Shown here in pieces: positions 1-7,982 of a stretch of 64,000 bases of DNA. The translations under genes and the position numbers were made by a program. The notes beneath the pieces were generated by a model that saw only the letters and a list, made by a program, of their open reading frames with translations, did no database searches and was not told the origin of the DNA. Source of the DNA: Desulfobacterales bacterium (GTDB taxonomy: Bacteria; Desulfobacterota; Desulfobacteria; Desulfobacterales; Desulfosalsimonadaceae); contig JAXHNP010000006.1 in assembly GCA_034520365.1 (NCBI GenBank), forward strand, positions 179,001 through 243,000. The letters are read 5' to 3'. The stretch's first letter is position 1; each line of letters begins with the position of its first letter.

Positions 1-2422
1 CCGCATCCTGGGCCGAGGCGATGTCCTGATCCATATCCCCGGAGGTAAAGCCGCTTCTGCCGCCCTGGCCGCTTTGATCAGCCGCCACCTGGTCGGCCCG
101 GTCCTGGGCGCGGTCACTGTCGCGCTGGTCCATGGTGTCGGTGTAATCATCATAGCCGCTGTCAAATGGAGATACGCATTTTCGGTTTTCACACACATAA
201 CCTGGATCGCATTGCGCGTCTGACTGGCATCCTGCGCTCTGCAGGTCCTGGCAGATGGCATCGGCACCTCCGGCACAAAGGGTTGCAGTTTCGGCATCTG
301 CCACGGCCGCCGGCCCGAAGATTTCGCCAAGATCGCGGTTGGTGCGCAGATCATTGAGGTTTGCACCCAGATCAATATCCCGGCAGCTGGCCAGGCTTTG
401 GCGCATGGCGGCCAAATCATCTATTTTCGCCGTTGCTTCTACAGCAATCAATCCGGCCCTTTCACCGCCAGCGCTGATTTCTTCGGCAGCCTGGGCGGCC
501 GACTGGGTTTGGCTTGCCACGATTTCCTTGACGGCATCGGCCTGGTTTCTGATCTCCTTTGCCTGCTGGGACAGGGCGGGATCGATATCCATCAGAAGTC
601 CGTGGATAATGGCCACAATATCGGGAACCTGCTGGGCGGCTTCATCTGCTCTGGCCGCTGCAGACAGTCCCTGCTGGCGTTTTTCATCAAAGTTTGCCGG
701 GTTGAGATCGGCCAAGAGGCTTTCGGCCCGGGCAATCTGATCATTCAGGTTTTCGATTGCCGCCGGGATTTTCCCCAGCATCTGGTTCAGGGACGCCATT
801 TCATTTTGGGACTGGATACGGGCATAAACCGATTTCATTTTGTCGGCAGCAGCCTGGGCATTTCTGGCAGCCTGGCGGGCGGCTGCTGCATGGGCGGCCG
901 CCCGGGAGGCTGGGCGTTTGCATTCCTCCGGATCCTGGCTGGCCGATGCCTGATCAGCCTGCTGGCAGGCTTTCTTTCTGGCGCTGGCGACTTCAGCATA
1001 GCTCTGCTTCAGGATGCTGAGATGGCCGTCTGACACAGTTTTTGCCGACTTGATCTCATTTTGCAGTGCCTGGGTTTTGGCCTGTGCCTCGCTGCAGGCG
1101 GCCATCAATTCCGCTGCATCGGCAGGGGGTGCGAGCGATTGAGTAAGATCGGCCTGGTTGGCAGTCAGCATTTCAGCAAGTTCTGCTTTTATGCTTTCAA
1201 CAGCTTTGAGGCTTTCTGAAACAATGCCTGCCTTTTTTCTGGCTTTGTCAAGCCAGGTTCTGGCTTTTTGCAGGGCGTCGCCGCCGGGTTCGGCCGGCAC
1301 GCACTCGCCTTTTTCGTTCAGTTTTTCCCCGTCTTTGCAGACGGCCACGCAATTGCCATCAGCGTCGAGTTTTTCGTTGGGCTTGCAGATGGGCACGCAG
1401 TTGCCCTGATTGTCCATACGTTCGTTGGGGCCGCACTGGGGTTTCTGGTCAGCACCCAGGCGCCTGTCGAGCTCCTGCAGCTGTTCTTCGGTCATAAGGG
1501 CCCGCTGCCGCGCTTTTTCTTCATCAGACAGGGATAGATAATCCTTGATGAAGTCTTCCCATTGCTGGTCTGCTATTTTATCTGATTCAGACGTTCTGTC
1601 CTGCTCCTGCTTCCATGCCTCCTCAGAAAATTCGGTGTCTTCCAGTTCTTTTTCAAGTTTCTCAATTTCCTGGTTCATGCTTTCGATTTGTTCGCCTGTT
1701 TTTTCATAGGCCTTTTCAAGCTCTCTTTCTGCCGTGTCAAAAGCTTCCGGCATAGTCTGCTGCAAATCATTGATTTCATTAATAGCTTCTTTAATAGCTT
1801 CTTGTACATAGCGGTTGCCTGCGGTAACAATTCCCTTGTGTTCACCCTGTACTGCCCGCTGGTATTCCTCTTCGGTCTTTAAAAAGCCTTCCAGGCGCAT
1901 TCGGTCAGCGATCTGTTTGGGTGTTGCGCTAAGGGCTTTTGCAAGTTTTTCCTGGGCTGGGGAGGTCCTGTTCAGGGAATTTTTCAGTTTTGACATGTTT
2001 GCCTTCAGATCCGGATTGCCTCCGATCTCAAAAACACGATCTGCGACAAAATTGGCGGCTGCCGAGCCTGCGGTGCCTGGATTTACCTTTTGCAGAGATG
2101 AGTTGATAACATTTATAGCGGCTACAAAAGCGTTCCATTTCTTAAATGCATCCAGTCTTTTGGCTTCGTATTCCAGGATTTTTTTCCGTTCTGAAAGGGT
2201 TTCTTTGGTTTCCTGATGTTCTTTGTTGATTTGCTTATAGAGCATTTTGTATTCATTGCGTTTTTTTTCGGCTTCGTTTATCTCCGATTTCCGTTTTTCA
2301 ACCTTTTCCTTTAGAGCATTTTTTTGTTTATCATAATACTCCTGCTGGCGGTCATCGCCAGATCCGTTATTAATAAGGCAAAGCAACACAAGGGCAGTTA
2401 TCAGCAAAATTTTTTTAAACAT
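1..2422 (-). CDS. Secreted coiled-coil protein with Cys-rich repeats (C-terminus cut by window edge)
   Basis: An open minus-strand frame runs from an ATG at 2422 to the left edge with no stop, giving about 807 residues. It starts with a short basic and hydrophobic signal-like segment (MFKKILLITALVLLCL), with a weak possible lipobox cysteine. Long Lys/Glu/Gln/Ala-rich stretches follow and should form coiled coils. Around residues 320-370 three tandem Cys-containing repeats share the pattern C-x-P/D-N/G-E-x-L/M-x-x-x-G-x-C-V. Near the visible end is a second Cys block of the type C-x-SD-x-x-C-D-P-G-Y-x-C, also seen in secreted deltaproteobacterial proteins. It starts 17 bp after the stop of the 57-residue gene and probably shares an operon with the CsgG-like lipoprotein. 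The function is unknown. An extracellular or outer-membrane structural role is inferred. Confidence 0.8.
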   Translation of the reverse strand, partial: MFKKILLITALVLLCLINNGSGDDRQQEYYDKQKNALKEKVEKRKSEINEAEKKRNEYKMLYKQINKEHQETKETLSERKKILEYEAKRLDAFKKWNAFVAAINVINSSLQKVNPGTAGSAAANFVADRVFEIGGNPDLKANMSKLKNSLNRTSPAQEKLAKALSATPKQIADRMRLEGFLKTEEEYQRAVQGEHKGIVTAGNRYVQEAIKEAINEINDLQQTMPEAFDTAERELEKAYEKTGEQIESMNQEIEKLEKELEDTEFSEEAWKQEQDRTSESDKIADQQWEDFIKDYLSLSDEEKARQRALMTEEQLQELDRRLGADQKPQCGPNERMDNQGNCVPICKPNEKLDADGNCVAVCKDGEKLNEKGECVPAEPGGDALQKARTWLDKARKKAGIVSESLKAVESIKAELAEMLTANQADLTQSLAPPADAAELMAACSEAQAKTQALQNEIKSAKTVSDGHLSILKQSYAEVASARKKACQQADQASASQDPEECKRPASRAAAHAAAARQAARNAQAAADKMKSVYARIQSQNEMASLNQMLGKIPAAIENLNDQIARAESLLADLNPANFDEKRQQGLSAAARADEAAQQVPDIVAIIHGLLMDIDPALSQQAKEIRNQADAVKEIVASQTQSAAQAAEEISAGGERAGLIAVEATAKIDDLAAMRQSLASCRDIDLGANLNDLRTNRDLGEIFGPAAVADAETATLCAGGADAICQDLQSAGCQSDAQCDPGYVCENRKCVSPFDSGYDDYTDTMDQRDSDRAQDRADQVAADQSGQGGRSGFTSGDMDQDIASAQDA

Positions 2423-2439
2423 AAAGCCAGACCTTTTTC

Positions 2440-2613
2440 TTACGGTTTATAGGTTACGTTCATGTTGGCGGACTGGTGTTGCTTCAAGCTGTATTTCTGG
2501 GTTTCCTTGCCGGCGGTGACCTCAGAGAAGGTTACAGAGGCTGTATTTGGAGGCGATGACCCCTCGTTTAATGCCTTGAAACCCACCACAATGACATCAG
2601 AAAGTTGCTTCAT
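2440..2613 (-). CDS. Small hypothetical protein, 57 aa
   Basis: A 57-codon frame (MKQLSDVIVVGFKALNEGSS...) lies between the CsgG-like gene and the coiled-coil gene, on the same strand and tightly spaced. It has an AAAGGA sequence just upstream of the ATG, although the spacing is short. An in-frame stop 24 bp upstream fixes the start region. The composition suggests a small beta-rich domain, and there is no signal peptide or cysteine. I do not recognise a family. It could also be the remaining tail of a longer gene. Support is mainly operon position and an uninterrupted frame. Confidence 0.5.
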   Translation of the reverse strand: MKQLSDVIVVGFKALNEGSSPPNTASVTFSEVTAGKETQKYSLKQHQSANMNVTYKP

Positions 2614-2667
2614 GATCCTTTTATCCCGAATATTGGGTTATTTTTAAAAAAATCGTTGCAGTGGTTT

Positions 2668-3408
2668 TTAGTGGCGAAAATACCCCTGCGGCAAGGCATG
2701 GCACGCGTAGATCACTGACCGGTAAATGCAGTCGCGGATGGCCAGTTCCATGGGTGTGTTGGAATAAGCCCCCAGGCTCACCGGGATCGGGCCTTCGCCG
2801 GTGCCGAATACGGTGCCGGCTGATGCCTTATAAGAAGCCGCCGAGCCGGCCACCCGTTTGGCAGCAATCACCCGGCCTGAGGCCACATCCACCACGCGGA
2901 CATCAATGGCCATGTGAGCACTTTTGCCGGAAGCTGATGTGGTCACCGGCACTTTCGGAGCCGAGGCGCTGATGCCGGCGCCCTTGGCGTCGGATTCAAA
3001 TTCAGAGACCGTGCCGTAGATCATCAGCTCGGCCACTTCCATTTGCGCGCCGAGTTTTCGGGCATCGCGTTTGGCCATTTTAGAATAGCTCAGCTGCTGT
3101 TCGGCTTTTAGCCCCTGTGGGTCAAGACGGTCGAGCACGTTGAAGCGCAGTGATTCAAACAAAGCGCTTTCCATCATCTCCCGAAGGCCGTCGCCGATGT
3201 AGTTGGTTGCCCCCCTGGCCTTGACCGTAAAGTCGCCCACGGCAATATTAGCCCTGGGACCCATATAGTTCATGTCCAGGGTTTCCGGCGTCTGCTGTTC
3301 TGCCGGGGTAAAGGTGGTGGTGTAATTCTTCTGGGTGCATCCGGAAATAAGGCTGCACAGGATGATGAAAAATACAAAATTGACCGTGATAAGGCTATTC
3401 ATGTTCAT
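2668..3408 (-). CDS. CsgG/HfaB-like outer-membrane lipoprotein
   Basis: The 246-residue product has a type II signal peptide ending in the lipobox LISGC (Cys about 24), so it should be a lipoprotein. The mature part matches the CsgG fold: a first strand IAVGDFTVKA, then GLREMMESALFESLRF...VLDR, then a strand pattern ending in IDVRVVDVASGRVIAAKRV. CsgG forms the outer-membrane export pore for curli. Relatives in other bacteria serve holdfast or unknown export systems. No curli subunit or CsgE/F is visible here. The downstream long Cys-repeat protein is the obvious candidate partner or cargo, but that is inference from position. The length fits CsgG-type proteins. Confidence 0.8.
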   Translation of the reverse strand: MNMNSLITVNFVFFIILCSLISGCTQKNYTTTFTPAEQQTPETLDMNYMGPRANIAVGDFTVKARGATNYIGDGLREMMESALFESLRFNVLDRLDPQGLKAEQQLSYSKMAKRDARKLGAQMEVAELMIYGTVSEFESDAKGAGISASAPKVPVTTSASGKSAHMAIDVRVVDVASGRVIAAKRVAGSAASYKASAGTVFGTGEGPIPVSLGAYSNTPMELAIRDCIYRSVIYACHALPQGYFRH

Positions 3409-3639
3409 GGGACACTCCTTGGTTTTAAAAGAGATAACACATCAAAAACATATTCTGGCCGATAAGCCCTGTCTGTCCGAAACAGCCGTGTGCCTGGCCA
3501 GATATTTACGTAAGTTCAGTTTAATGAATGACAGCAGAAAAGTCATCACCCAAATGGGTGAATTTGAGCCGGAATCGTCCGGGGGTAGGGATGAAATTTA
3601 TTTTTTATATTGTTTTGCGGTTATAGCTGTTTTAGGACT

Positions 3640-4428
3640 TTAAGGCAAAATCTTCTCAAGGACTTTGTTAAATCCTTCGGGATCTTCCATCTGCAGAAAA
3701 TGTCCGGCGCCCGGGATAATTGTTTCCCGGACAAAGGGCGCACAGCGCGCCCTGGCAGATTCCGGGATCAAATCGCCGTTGATAGCGGAAATAGGAATTT
3801 CCAGTTCGTCAAACGCGGCCCGCGGATTCCATGCAAGAAGATCGTGCCATACCGGCAGGGCCCAGGAAGGATCAGCCGAAGACATCTCTGACACCAGCTG
3901 TTTTTTTAAATGCTCTGCAGTGGCATCCGTGGATGTTTGATTTACAAGCCCTTCCATGGCTGCCATGAAATCGGATTCAAACGGGGCCGCGATTTGCTGG
4001 ATAGTTTCTTTGTCCAGACCGCCATAATCAATTACAAATGCGTCAACCAGAACCACGGCTGTTGCGACATTTTTTAATACACGGGCGGCCTCCAGAGCCA
4101 CAGGTCCGCCCATGGAATGGCCGATCAGAATGACCTTTTCAGCCTCCAACTGCCGGGCACAGGCGGCAATGTCTTTTCCGAAGGCCTCCACACTCCAGGT
4201 TGCACGCCCGTTGGTGGCGGTATCGCCGTGGCCCGGAAGATCTGGTGCGGCAACCTGCCACGAGGAAGCAAAGTATTCGAGTTGCGGCCGCCAGTATGCA
4301 CGGCGGCATGTCCAGCCGTGAATGAACAAAAGAAGGGTATTTCCATGGCCCCCGCGGTCACAGGCCATGGGAATGCCGTCATGGGCGGAAAGAGAAACTT
4401 TTGCGATTGCCTCAGGTTCCTTTTTCAT
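3640..4428 (-). CDS. Alpha/beta hydrolase
   Basis: A 262-residue alpha/beta-hydrolase-fold protein. The oxyanion-hole region LLLFIHGWTC is near residue 35, the nucleophile elbow GHSMGG (Ser) near residue 103, an acid Asp in AINGD near the end, and the catalytic His in GAGHFLQMEDP. I chose the ATG at 4428 (MKKEPEAIAKV) because a longer frame to 4599 overlaps the upstream regulator and has no fold sequence. It lies 50 bp downstream of the LuxR-type gene on the same strand, so the two are probably co-transcribed. The substrate cannot be told from sequence. Esterase, lipase or C-C hydrolase are all possible. Confidence 0.85.
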   Translation of the reverse strand: MKKEPEAIAKVSLSAHDGIPMACDRGGHGNTLLLFIHGWTCRRAYWRPQLEYFASSWQVAAPDLPGHGDTATNGRATWSVEAFGKDIAACARQLEAEKVILIGHSMGGPVALEAARVLKNVATAVVLVDAFVIDYGGLDKETIQQIAAPFESDFMAAMEGLVNQTSTDATAEHLKKQLVSEMSSADPSWALPVWHDLLAWNPRAAFDELEIPISAINGDLIPESARARCAPFVRETIIPGAGHFLQMEDPEGFNKVLEKILP

Positions 4429-4478
4429 GGAAAATCTCTTGTTGGTGTCTTTAATTGCAGAATTTTGCTTTTCAGGTA

Positions 4479-5633
4479 TTAACGCAGCCGGGCCGGGCCG
4501 GTCAGCAGACGCTTCATTAGTTCTGCCCGGTTGTGAGTTTGGGTTTTTGCAAAAATGGATTTGACATGCGAGCGTACCGTATGCATGCTGATGGCGCATT
4601 GCTTTGAAATTTCGGCTGAATCAGGGGTGGCCACCATTGCCGCGGCCACCCGGGCCTCGGCTTCGGATAACGCATAAAGACTTCTCAGTCTTTCCGAATC
4701 TATTGTGACCGGAGCTTCGGGTTCATAAAAGTAAACAGCCACATAAAGGCCGGATTGGCCCAAAAGCAGGGGAATCTCCGGATGCAGCGGCCGAATCACC
4801 AGATGCAGATCCTGACTGCCGGGCCGCTGTATGGCAAGACTTTCTCCTGCTGTGTGAAACAGGCGGCTGTCAGCGGCTTTCAGGCACTGCTGCAGCAATC
4901 GATTCAGGCGTTTGTTGTAAAGTTCGTCTTTTATGAACAGTTTGTCTTTTTTTATTTCCAGCAAAGCAATTTCGGATATCAGACTTTTTGCTGCAGAAGT
5001 AAAGAAAATCACCTTAAGGGATTTATCCATTACCAGAAACGGAAGAGCCTCATAGCCGGCGGCCATGGCAATGGCTTCGGCCTGAGCCCGGCTGCCGGCG
5101 ATTTTGCCGGCGATCAAAAGGGAGTGCTGCATGTGGGGCACCAAACGATTGACAGCGTCTGCATCTGCTTCAGTATAGTGGCCTTGGTCCCGGGTGCGCT
5201 GGATCAGCAGTTGGATGGTCTTGTCATCATCCTGGTAAATGGTTCCGCAAATGCCGTGATGGATGTCCTGGGTCCGGGCCCAGTCATTGAAAAATTCGGT
5301 ATTATAGAAATCCGGCTGCCGGCAGGAGAAATGCAGGTAAGTGGAATAGAGCCGGCCTGGTGGTCTCCGGCGCAGTTCCGGCCGCCAGGGGCATTTGTTG
5401 ACGTAGTAATCCACATATTGACGATGATAGCTGTCATCAATGTTGATTTTAATACTGGATGTCACCTTATCGGCTTCAGCGTTCAGCACCAGCATTCTTG
5501 CCGATCTGGAGCCGGTTGCTTCAATCAGCTCATGAAGCATGGGTGTCCAGGCATCCGGATCGCTGGCAGTCGCGTAGATTTGGTCTATGAGATGGGTCTG
5601 TTTAACCATGAAATCCGGCCTTTGACATGGCAT
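4479..5633 (-). CDS. LuxR-family transcriptional regulator
   Basis: A 384-residue regulator. The last 65 residues hold a LuxR-type helix-turn-helix: LYALSEAEARVAAAMV, then a linker, then ISMHTVRSHVKSIFAKT. The N-terminal 300 residues look like a PAS/GAF-type sensory region without a clear receiver Asp, so this is not an ordinary two-component response regulator. Two starts are possible: ATG 5633, or ATG 5609 (MVKQTHLIDQIY), which has AAGG at better spacing. It precedes the hydrolase gene and may control it. The ligand is unknown. Confidence 0.8.
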   Translation of the reverse strand: MPCQRPDFMVKQTHLIDQIYATASDPDAWTPMLHELIEATGSRSARMLVLNAEADKVTSSIKINIDDSYHRQYVDYYVNKCPWRPELRRRPPGRLYSTYLHFSCRQPDFYNTEFFNDWARTQDIHHGICGTIYQDDDKTIQLLIQRTRDQGHYTEADADAVNRLVPHMQHSLLIAGKIAGSRAQAEAIAMAAGYEALPFLVMDKSLKVIFFTSAAKSLISEIALLEIKKDKLFIKDELYNKRLNRLLQQCLKAADSRLFHTAGESLAIQRPGSQDLHLVIRPLHPEIPLLLGQSGLYVAVYFYEPEAPVTIDSERLRSLYALSEAEARVAAAMVATPDSAEISKQCAISMHTVRSHVKSIFAKTQTHNRAELMKRLLTGPARLR

Positions 5634-5659
5634 TAAACAATGAAATTCCTATGTAGAGA

Positions 5660-6024
5660 ATGGGGACGCCCTTTATATATTTATATTTGCAGTTCAAGTC
5701 CTCCTTATATATCGATTTCAAAGAAGCCCCTTTTAGTATTTTTATTCCATAGTTAAAGTTAAATTGGTTTTATATTATAGTCAATGCATTTTGAGAAAGG
5801 AGAAAGTGGACCCGGCAAAAACAGGACAGTTGTAAAGGGCCGGTCTCTTCTTTGTTTCTGGCTGGCACGGGAGCTGGGGATATCGATGACCGATATTGCC
5901 GACCGGCTCAAAATTGCTGCCCCGACCGTGAGTGTTTCCGTGAAAAAAGATAAACAGATTGCATCCCAAGAGGGTTTGGACCTGCCGCGTTTATTAAATA
6001 TAAAAATATAAAGGGCGTACCCCT
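5660..6024. repeat. Inverted repeat bracketing a RAYT fragment
   Basis: GGGGACGCCCTTTATATATT (about 5662-5681) on the left is mirrored by ...AATATAAAGGGCGTACCCC (about 6004-6023) on the right. The arms match with few mismatches over about 28 bp and enclose the RAYT C-terminal fragment. REP-type palindromes commonly flank RAYT genes, so this may be a small RAYT-mobilised unit. The right arm recurs after the second fragment near 57.24 kb. The left arm does not. Confidence 0.5.
5784..6011 (+). pseudogene. REP-associated tyrosine transposase (RAYT) C-terminal fragment, copy 1
   Basis: The 75-codon frame holds, from residue 17 on, KGRSLLCFWLARELGISMTD...RLKIAAPTVSVSVKKD, which is the DnaA-like or HTH tail found at the end of REP-associated (IS200-like) tyrosine transposases in deltaproteobacteria. 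The catalytic HUH domain and Tyr are absent, so it cannot be active. The same tail, about 90% identical in DNA, is present at 57059-57238. The family assignment rests on remembered motif similarity. Confidence 0.6.
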
Positions 6025-6274
6025 CTCCGGCCACGGCAGAAAATTTTTCGTGCATTCGTTTATTCTGCTTAGGGATTCGTCTCCCCTGGGCACCGCCGGA
6101 GAGGGCATCGCCCCGGATGACAAGACGCTTGAGGTCATTGACGCCATGAAGGCCAAAAACGTGCTGCGCCTGGACTGGTCTGAGAGTCGAGAAAACGGAA
6201 GTCAGATTGACGGCCGCATCAGCGGCAAAACCTATCTGGACATGATGTTTGAAAGAATCGGGGTGAAGTTTTGA
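6021..6274 (+). pseudogene. Unrecognised gene fragment (3' end)
   Basis: A frame that enters from the inverted repeat and ends at a TGA at 6274 encodes about 83 residues, including FFVHSFILLRDSS, GEGIAPDDKTLEVIDAMKAK and DGRISGKTYLDMMFERIG. It reads like the C-terminal end of a larger enzyme cut by the element to its left. A TTG codon overlapping the stop (6271) opens a second frame, LNPVFLHKGSIYRVDEKTA, which is cut by the vapC end at about 6340. The coupling suggests a former two-gene operon. I cannot name the family. Confidence 0.4.
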
Positions 6275-6337
6275 ATCCCGTGTTTCTGCACAAGGGCAGC
6301 ATTTATCGTGTTGACGAAAAAACCGCCGTGCCCGTGC

Positions 6338-6748
6338 CTATTTTTCAGTCAAATCCAGGATGCGTGCCCGATTGTGTCTGGCGAGTTTATGGTCAAAGGT
6401 GTAGGTCGTCTCGCATCCGGCTGAACGATTTTTGTAAATGATGATATAGTCTGAAAAATCGGCTGGTCCTCTCCGGTAGGCGGCAAGTGCAGATCCGGCG
6501 GAATGCGGGTCTTCGATGGCAAACTCTTTTGTGGAAAGAATCTGCTCAAGAACCTTGATCACCCAGTGTTTTTCATATTTGTAGGCTCCGCGCAAAACCC
6601 AGACCAGCTCGCAGAGAACAACTGTTGCAATCATTGCCGGATTTTCCATTGTACAACACGACTCGATCAGATCGTTGGCCTGCGGGGACTGCTCCGCATG
6701 ATCCTGGGTCAAATAGCGCACCAGCACATTGGTATCCAGGCCGATCAT
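6338..6748 (-). CDS. vapC: PIN-domain toxin (VapC-like RNase)
   Basis: A 136-residue PIN-domain protein. It starts MIGLDTNVLVRYLTQD with the first acidic residue (Asp5), has a central Glu in CELVWVL, and has late acidic residues in DYIIIYKNR...TYTFDHKLA. VapC toxins use such acidic clusters to bind Mg2+ and cut tRNA or rRNA. One usual Asp of the D-x-x-I motif survives in SDYIIIY. It overlaps the AbrB-type antitoxin stop by four bases (ATGA), the normal arrangement for translational coupling. Confidence 0.88.
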   Translation of the reverse strand: MIGLDTNVLVRYLTQDHAEQSPQANDLIESCCTMENPAMIATVVLCELVWVLRGAYKYEKHWVIKVLEQILSTKEFAIEDPHSAGSALAAYRRGPADFSDYIIIYKNRSAGCETTYTFDHKLARHNRARILDLTEK

Positions 6749-6984
6749 TTTTTTTGGCTCTCTTTACGAATGGCCCGGTCCATATCCTCAAGCGATACTG
6801 TCCTTTGAGGCCTGGGCAGCATGCCCTTGAGCTGGCTGACCGGAGTATACCTTGCTACCAGCCTTACGCCATGATCATCTTCGACTATAAACTCCACCCG
6901 GTCTCCGGCCGTAAGCCCCAATTTTTCTCTTAAGTCTTTCGGCAGGGTAATCTGGCCCTTGCTTGTCAGTGTTGCGTGCATCAT
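6745..6984 (-). CDS. vapB: AbrB/MazE-type antitoxin (VapB-like)
   Basis: A 78-79 residue protein with an N-terminal swapped-hairpin AbrB DNA-binding fold: TLTSKGQITLPKDLREKLGL, then GDRVEFIVEDD. Its C-terminal tail (MLPRPQRTVSLEDMDRAIRK) would wrap the toxin. An AGGAGG sits 2 bp before the first ATG and 5 bp before the second, so the second ATG (6981) is the better start. An 18-bp perfect palindrome lies just upstream and is the likely autoregulatory operator. Confidence 0.88.
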   Translation of the reverse strand: MMHATLTSKGQITLPKDLREKLGLTAGDRVEFIVEDDHGVRLVARYTPVSQLKGMLPRPQRTVSLEDMDRAIRKESQKK

Positions 6985-7008
6985 GACCTCCTGTTGTCAT
7001 CTATGGTT

Positions 7009-7026
7009 CCTTACTTTAAAGTAAGG
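7009..7026. promoter_or_regulatory. Perfect palindromic operator upstream of vapBC
   Basis: CCTTACTTTAAAGTAAGG is a perfect 18-bp dyad about 25 bp upstream of the antitoxin start, where the promoter should be. AbrB-type antitoxins bind such dyads to repress their own operon. Binding is inferred from position and symmetry. Confidence 0.6.
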
Positions 7027-7133
7027 AAATGCAGTTGCCCCGTCAAGCCTTTTCTGAAAAATTTTTGGTAAATCCGTTTAACGTTGATCATGATATCATA
7101 AAGGAGGATCAGGCTGGAGCATGAGTTCCTTTT

Positions 7134-7400
7134 TTAAAATGCTTTTGCTCTGGCTATCAACCATGCCCGGATAATGTATCTGGCCAGATTTTCGATGCCG
7201 TCATCATTGCCCGACCAGAGGGTCTTGCTGCAATACACATTGACATAGGGCCGGAAAGATCCGTATCGGCTTTGATAACGCTCTTCCCAGGCCATCTCCA
7301 GGACTTCAAAATGATTTTGCACGCACTGAAAATAACCAGAGTTTTGCGGGTTTCTGGGCCTGTAGACATCGTCGGTGGATTTTGTGGCAGGTTGAAGCAC
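7134..7400 (-). pseudogene. IS91-family transposase remnant (internal deletion)
   Basis: The 88-codon frame contains VYRPRNPQNSGYFQCVQNHF and WEERYQSRYGSFRPY, typical of the N-terminus of IS91-type Y2 transposases. It then jumps to ENLARYIIRA, which in complete proteins lies in the second half. The zinc fingers and both catalytic Tyr are missing. It lies directly after an antitoxin gene, where its toxin would be expected. The family call is from motif memory. Confidence 0.6.
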
Positions 7401-7452
7401 CCCATCCCTCTTCGGCAGATAAAGATAAGGGTCTTGATAATGACTTGAACCC

Positions 7453-7659
7453 TCATTTGAGTTTTTCTATCACCGCTTTCTTGGCTTCGGTTATATCCAA
7501 AAAGTGTGATTTCCCTTCGGAGATGTGTTTTTCCCGAGCGCGTAATACATCTGCGTGCCAGGATGGGGAGGGGATATCCTCTGGTGTGCCGGCAAGGTCG
7601 GCCCAAATTTCTTCGATCGCCTGTAGCTTGTCCTCAACACTCATTTGTTCCCGATGCAT
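7453..7659 (-). CDS. Addiction-module antitoxin (orphan)
   Basis: A 68-residue protein of the 'putative addiction module component' family: MSVEDKLQAIEEIWADLAG followed by the hallmark PSPSWHADVLRAREKHISEG and a FLDITEAKK tail. Such proteins pair with a ParE/RelE toxin that starts at the antitoxin stop. Here an ATG overlaps the stop, but the frame (MRVQVIIKTLIF...) does not continue as a toxin and the space is filled by an IS91 remnant. The antitoxin is therefore probably an orphan. A degraded second copy of this gene is at about 20.2-20.33 kb. Confidence 0.75.
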   Translation of the reverse strand: MHREQMSVEDKLQAIEEIWADLAGTPEDIPSPSWHADVLRAREKHISEGKSHFLDITEAKKAVIEKLK

Positions 7660-7910
7660 TTTGGTCTGCCATCGGTGCCTCCCGGAAAGATTACAGGTTT
7701 TTCAATAAGTATGCGGTATGTATCTGTGTCAATGATTGAAACAGAAATAACGCCTCTGAAAAAGAAATTCAAGGCCGGAGGTTTCACAAAAAAAGCTTTC
7801 AACGCCATGTCACCTAAATTTCAGTTCTCAGAAAACAGGGAAAGTCGGGGCCTTTCTGCGCCGTTTATCGGTAAGGCCATACTTGCACAATGAGGTGGCC
7901 TAAAAAAATC
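7660..7910. other. Gene-free spacer before the TPR gene
   Basis: Only short shadow frames occur in these 250 bp. The left side should contain the antitoxin promoter. The right side leads into the TPR-gene control region. No repeat or RNA-like structure was found. Confidence 0.4.
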
Positions 7911-7959
7911 TTGACAATGTCTTTATGTAATGTTTTTTATATAAAAAACAACATTACAT
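7911..7959 (+). promoter_or_regulatory. Promoter-like region with a 20-bp perfect palindrome
   Basis: TTGACA at 7911 is followed by an AT-rich stretch containing TGTTTTTTATATAAAAAACA (7931-7950), a perfect palindrome. Outer arms ATGTAATG and CATTACAT (about 7925-7959) extend the dyad with a 3-base asymmetry. It lies 24-58 bp upstream of the TPR-gene ATG, so a regulator or the -10 region could sit here. The -10 hexamer spacing is not ideal. Confidence 0.45.
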
Positions 7960-7982
7960 TCTTGCATAAGGAGGACACTTCC

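Noticed and set aside
255-1537. Several plus-strand frames of 80-210 codons
   Set aside because: They lie opposite the long coiled-coil gene, have low-complexity composition and no start signals.
4429-4599. N-terminal extension of the hydrolase
   Set aside because: It overlaps the regulator gene and has no hydrolase-fold sequence.
4755-5636. A 293-codon plus-strand frame
   Set aside because: It is the shadow of the LuxR gene, which has clear domain motifs on the other strand.
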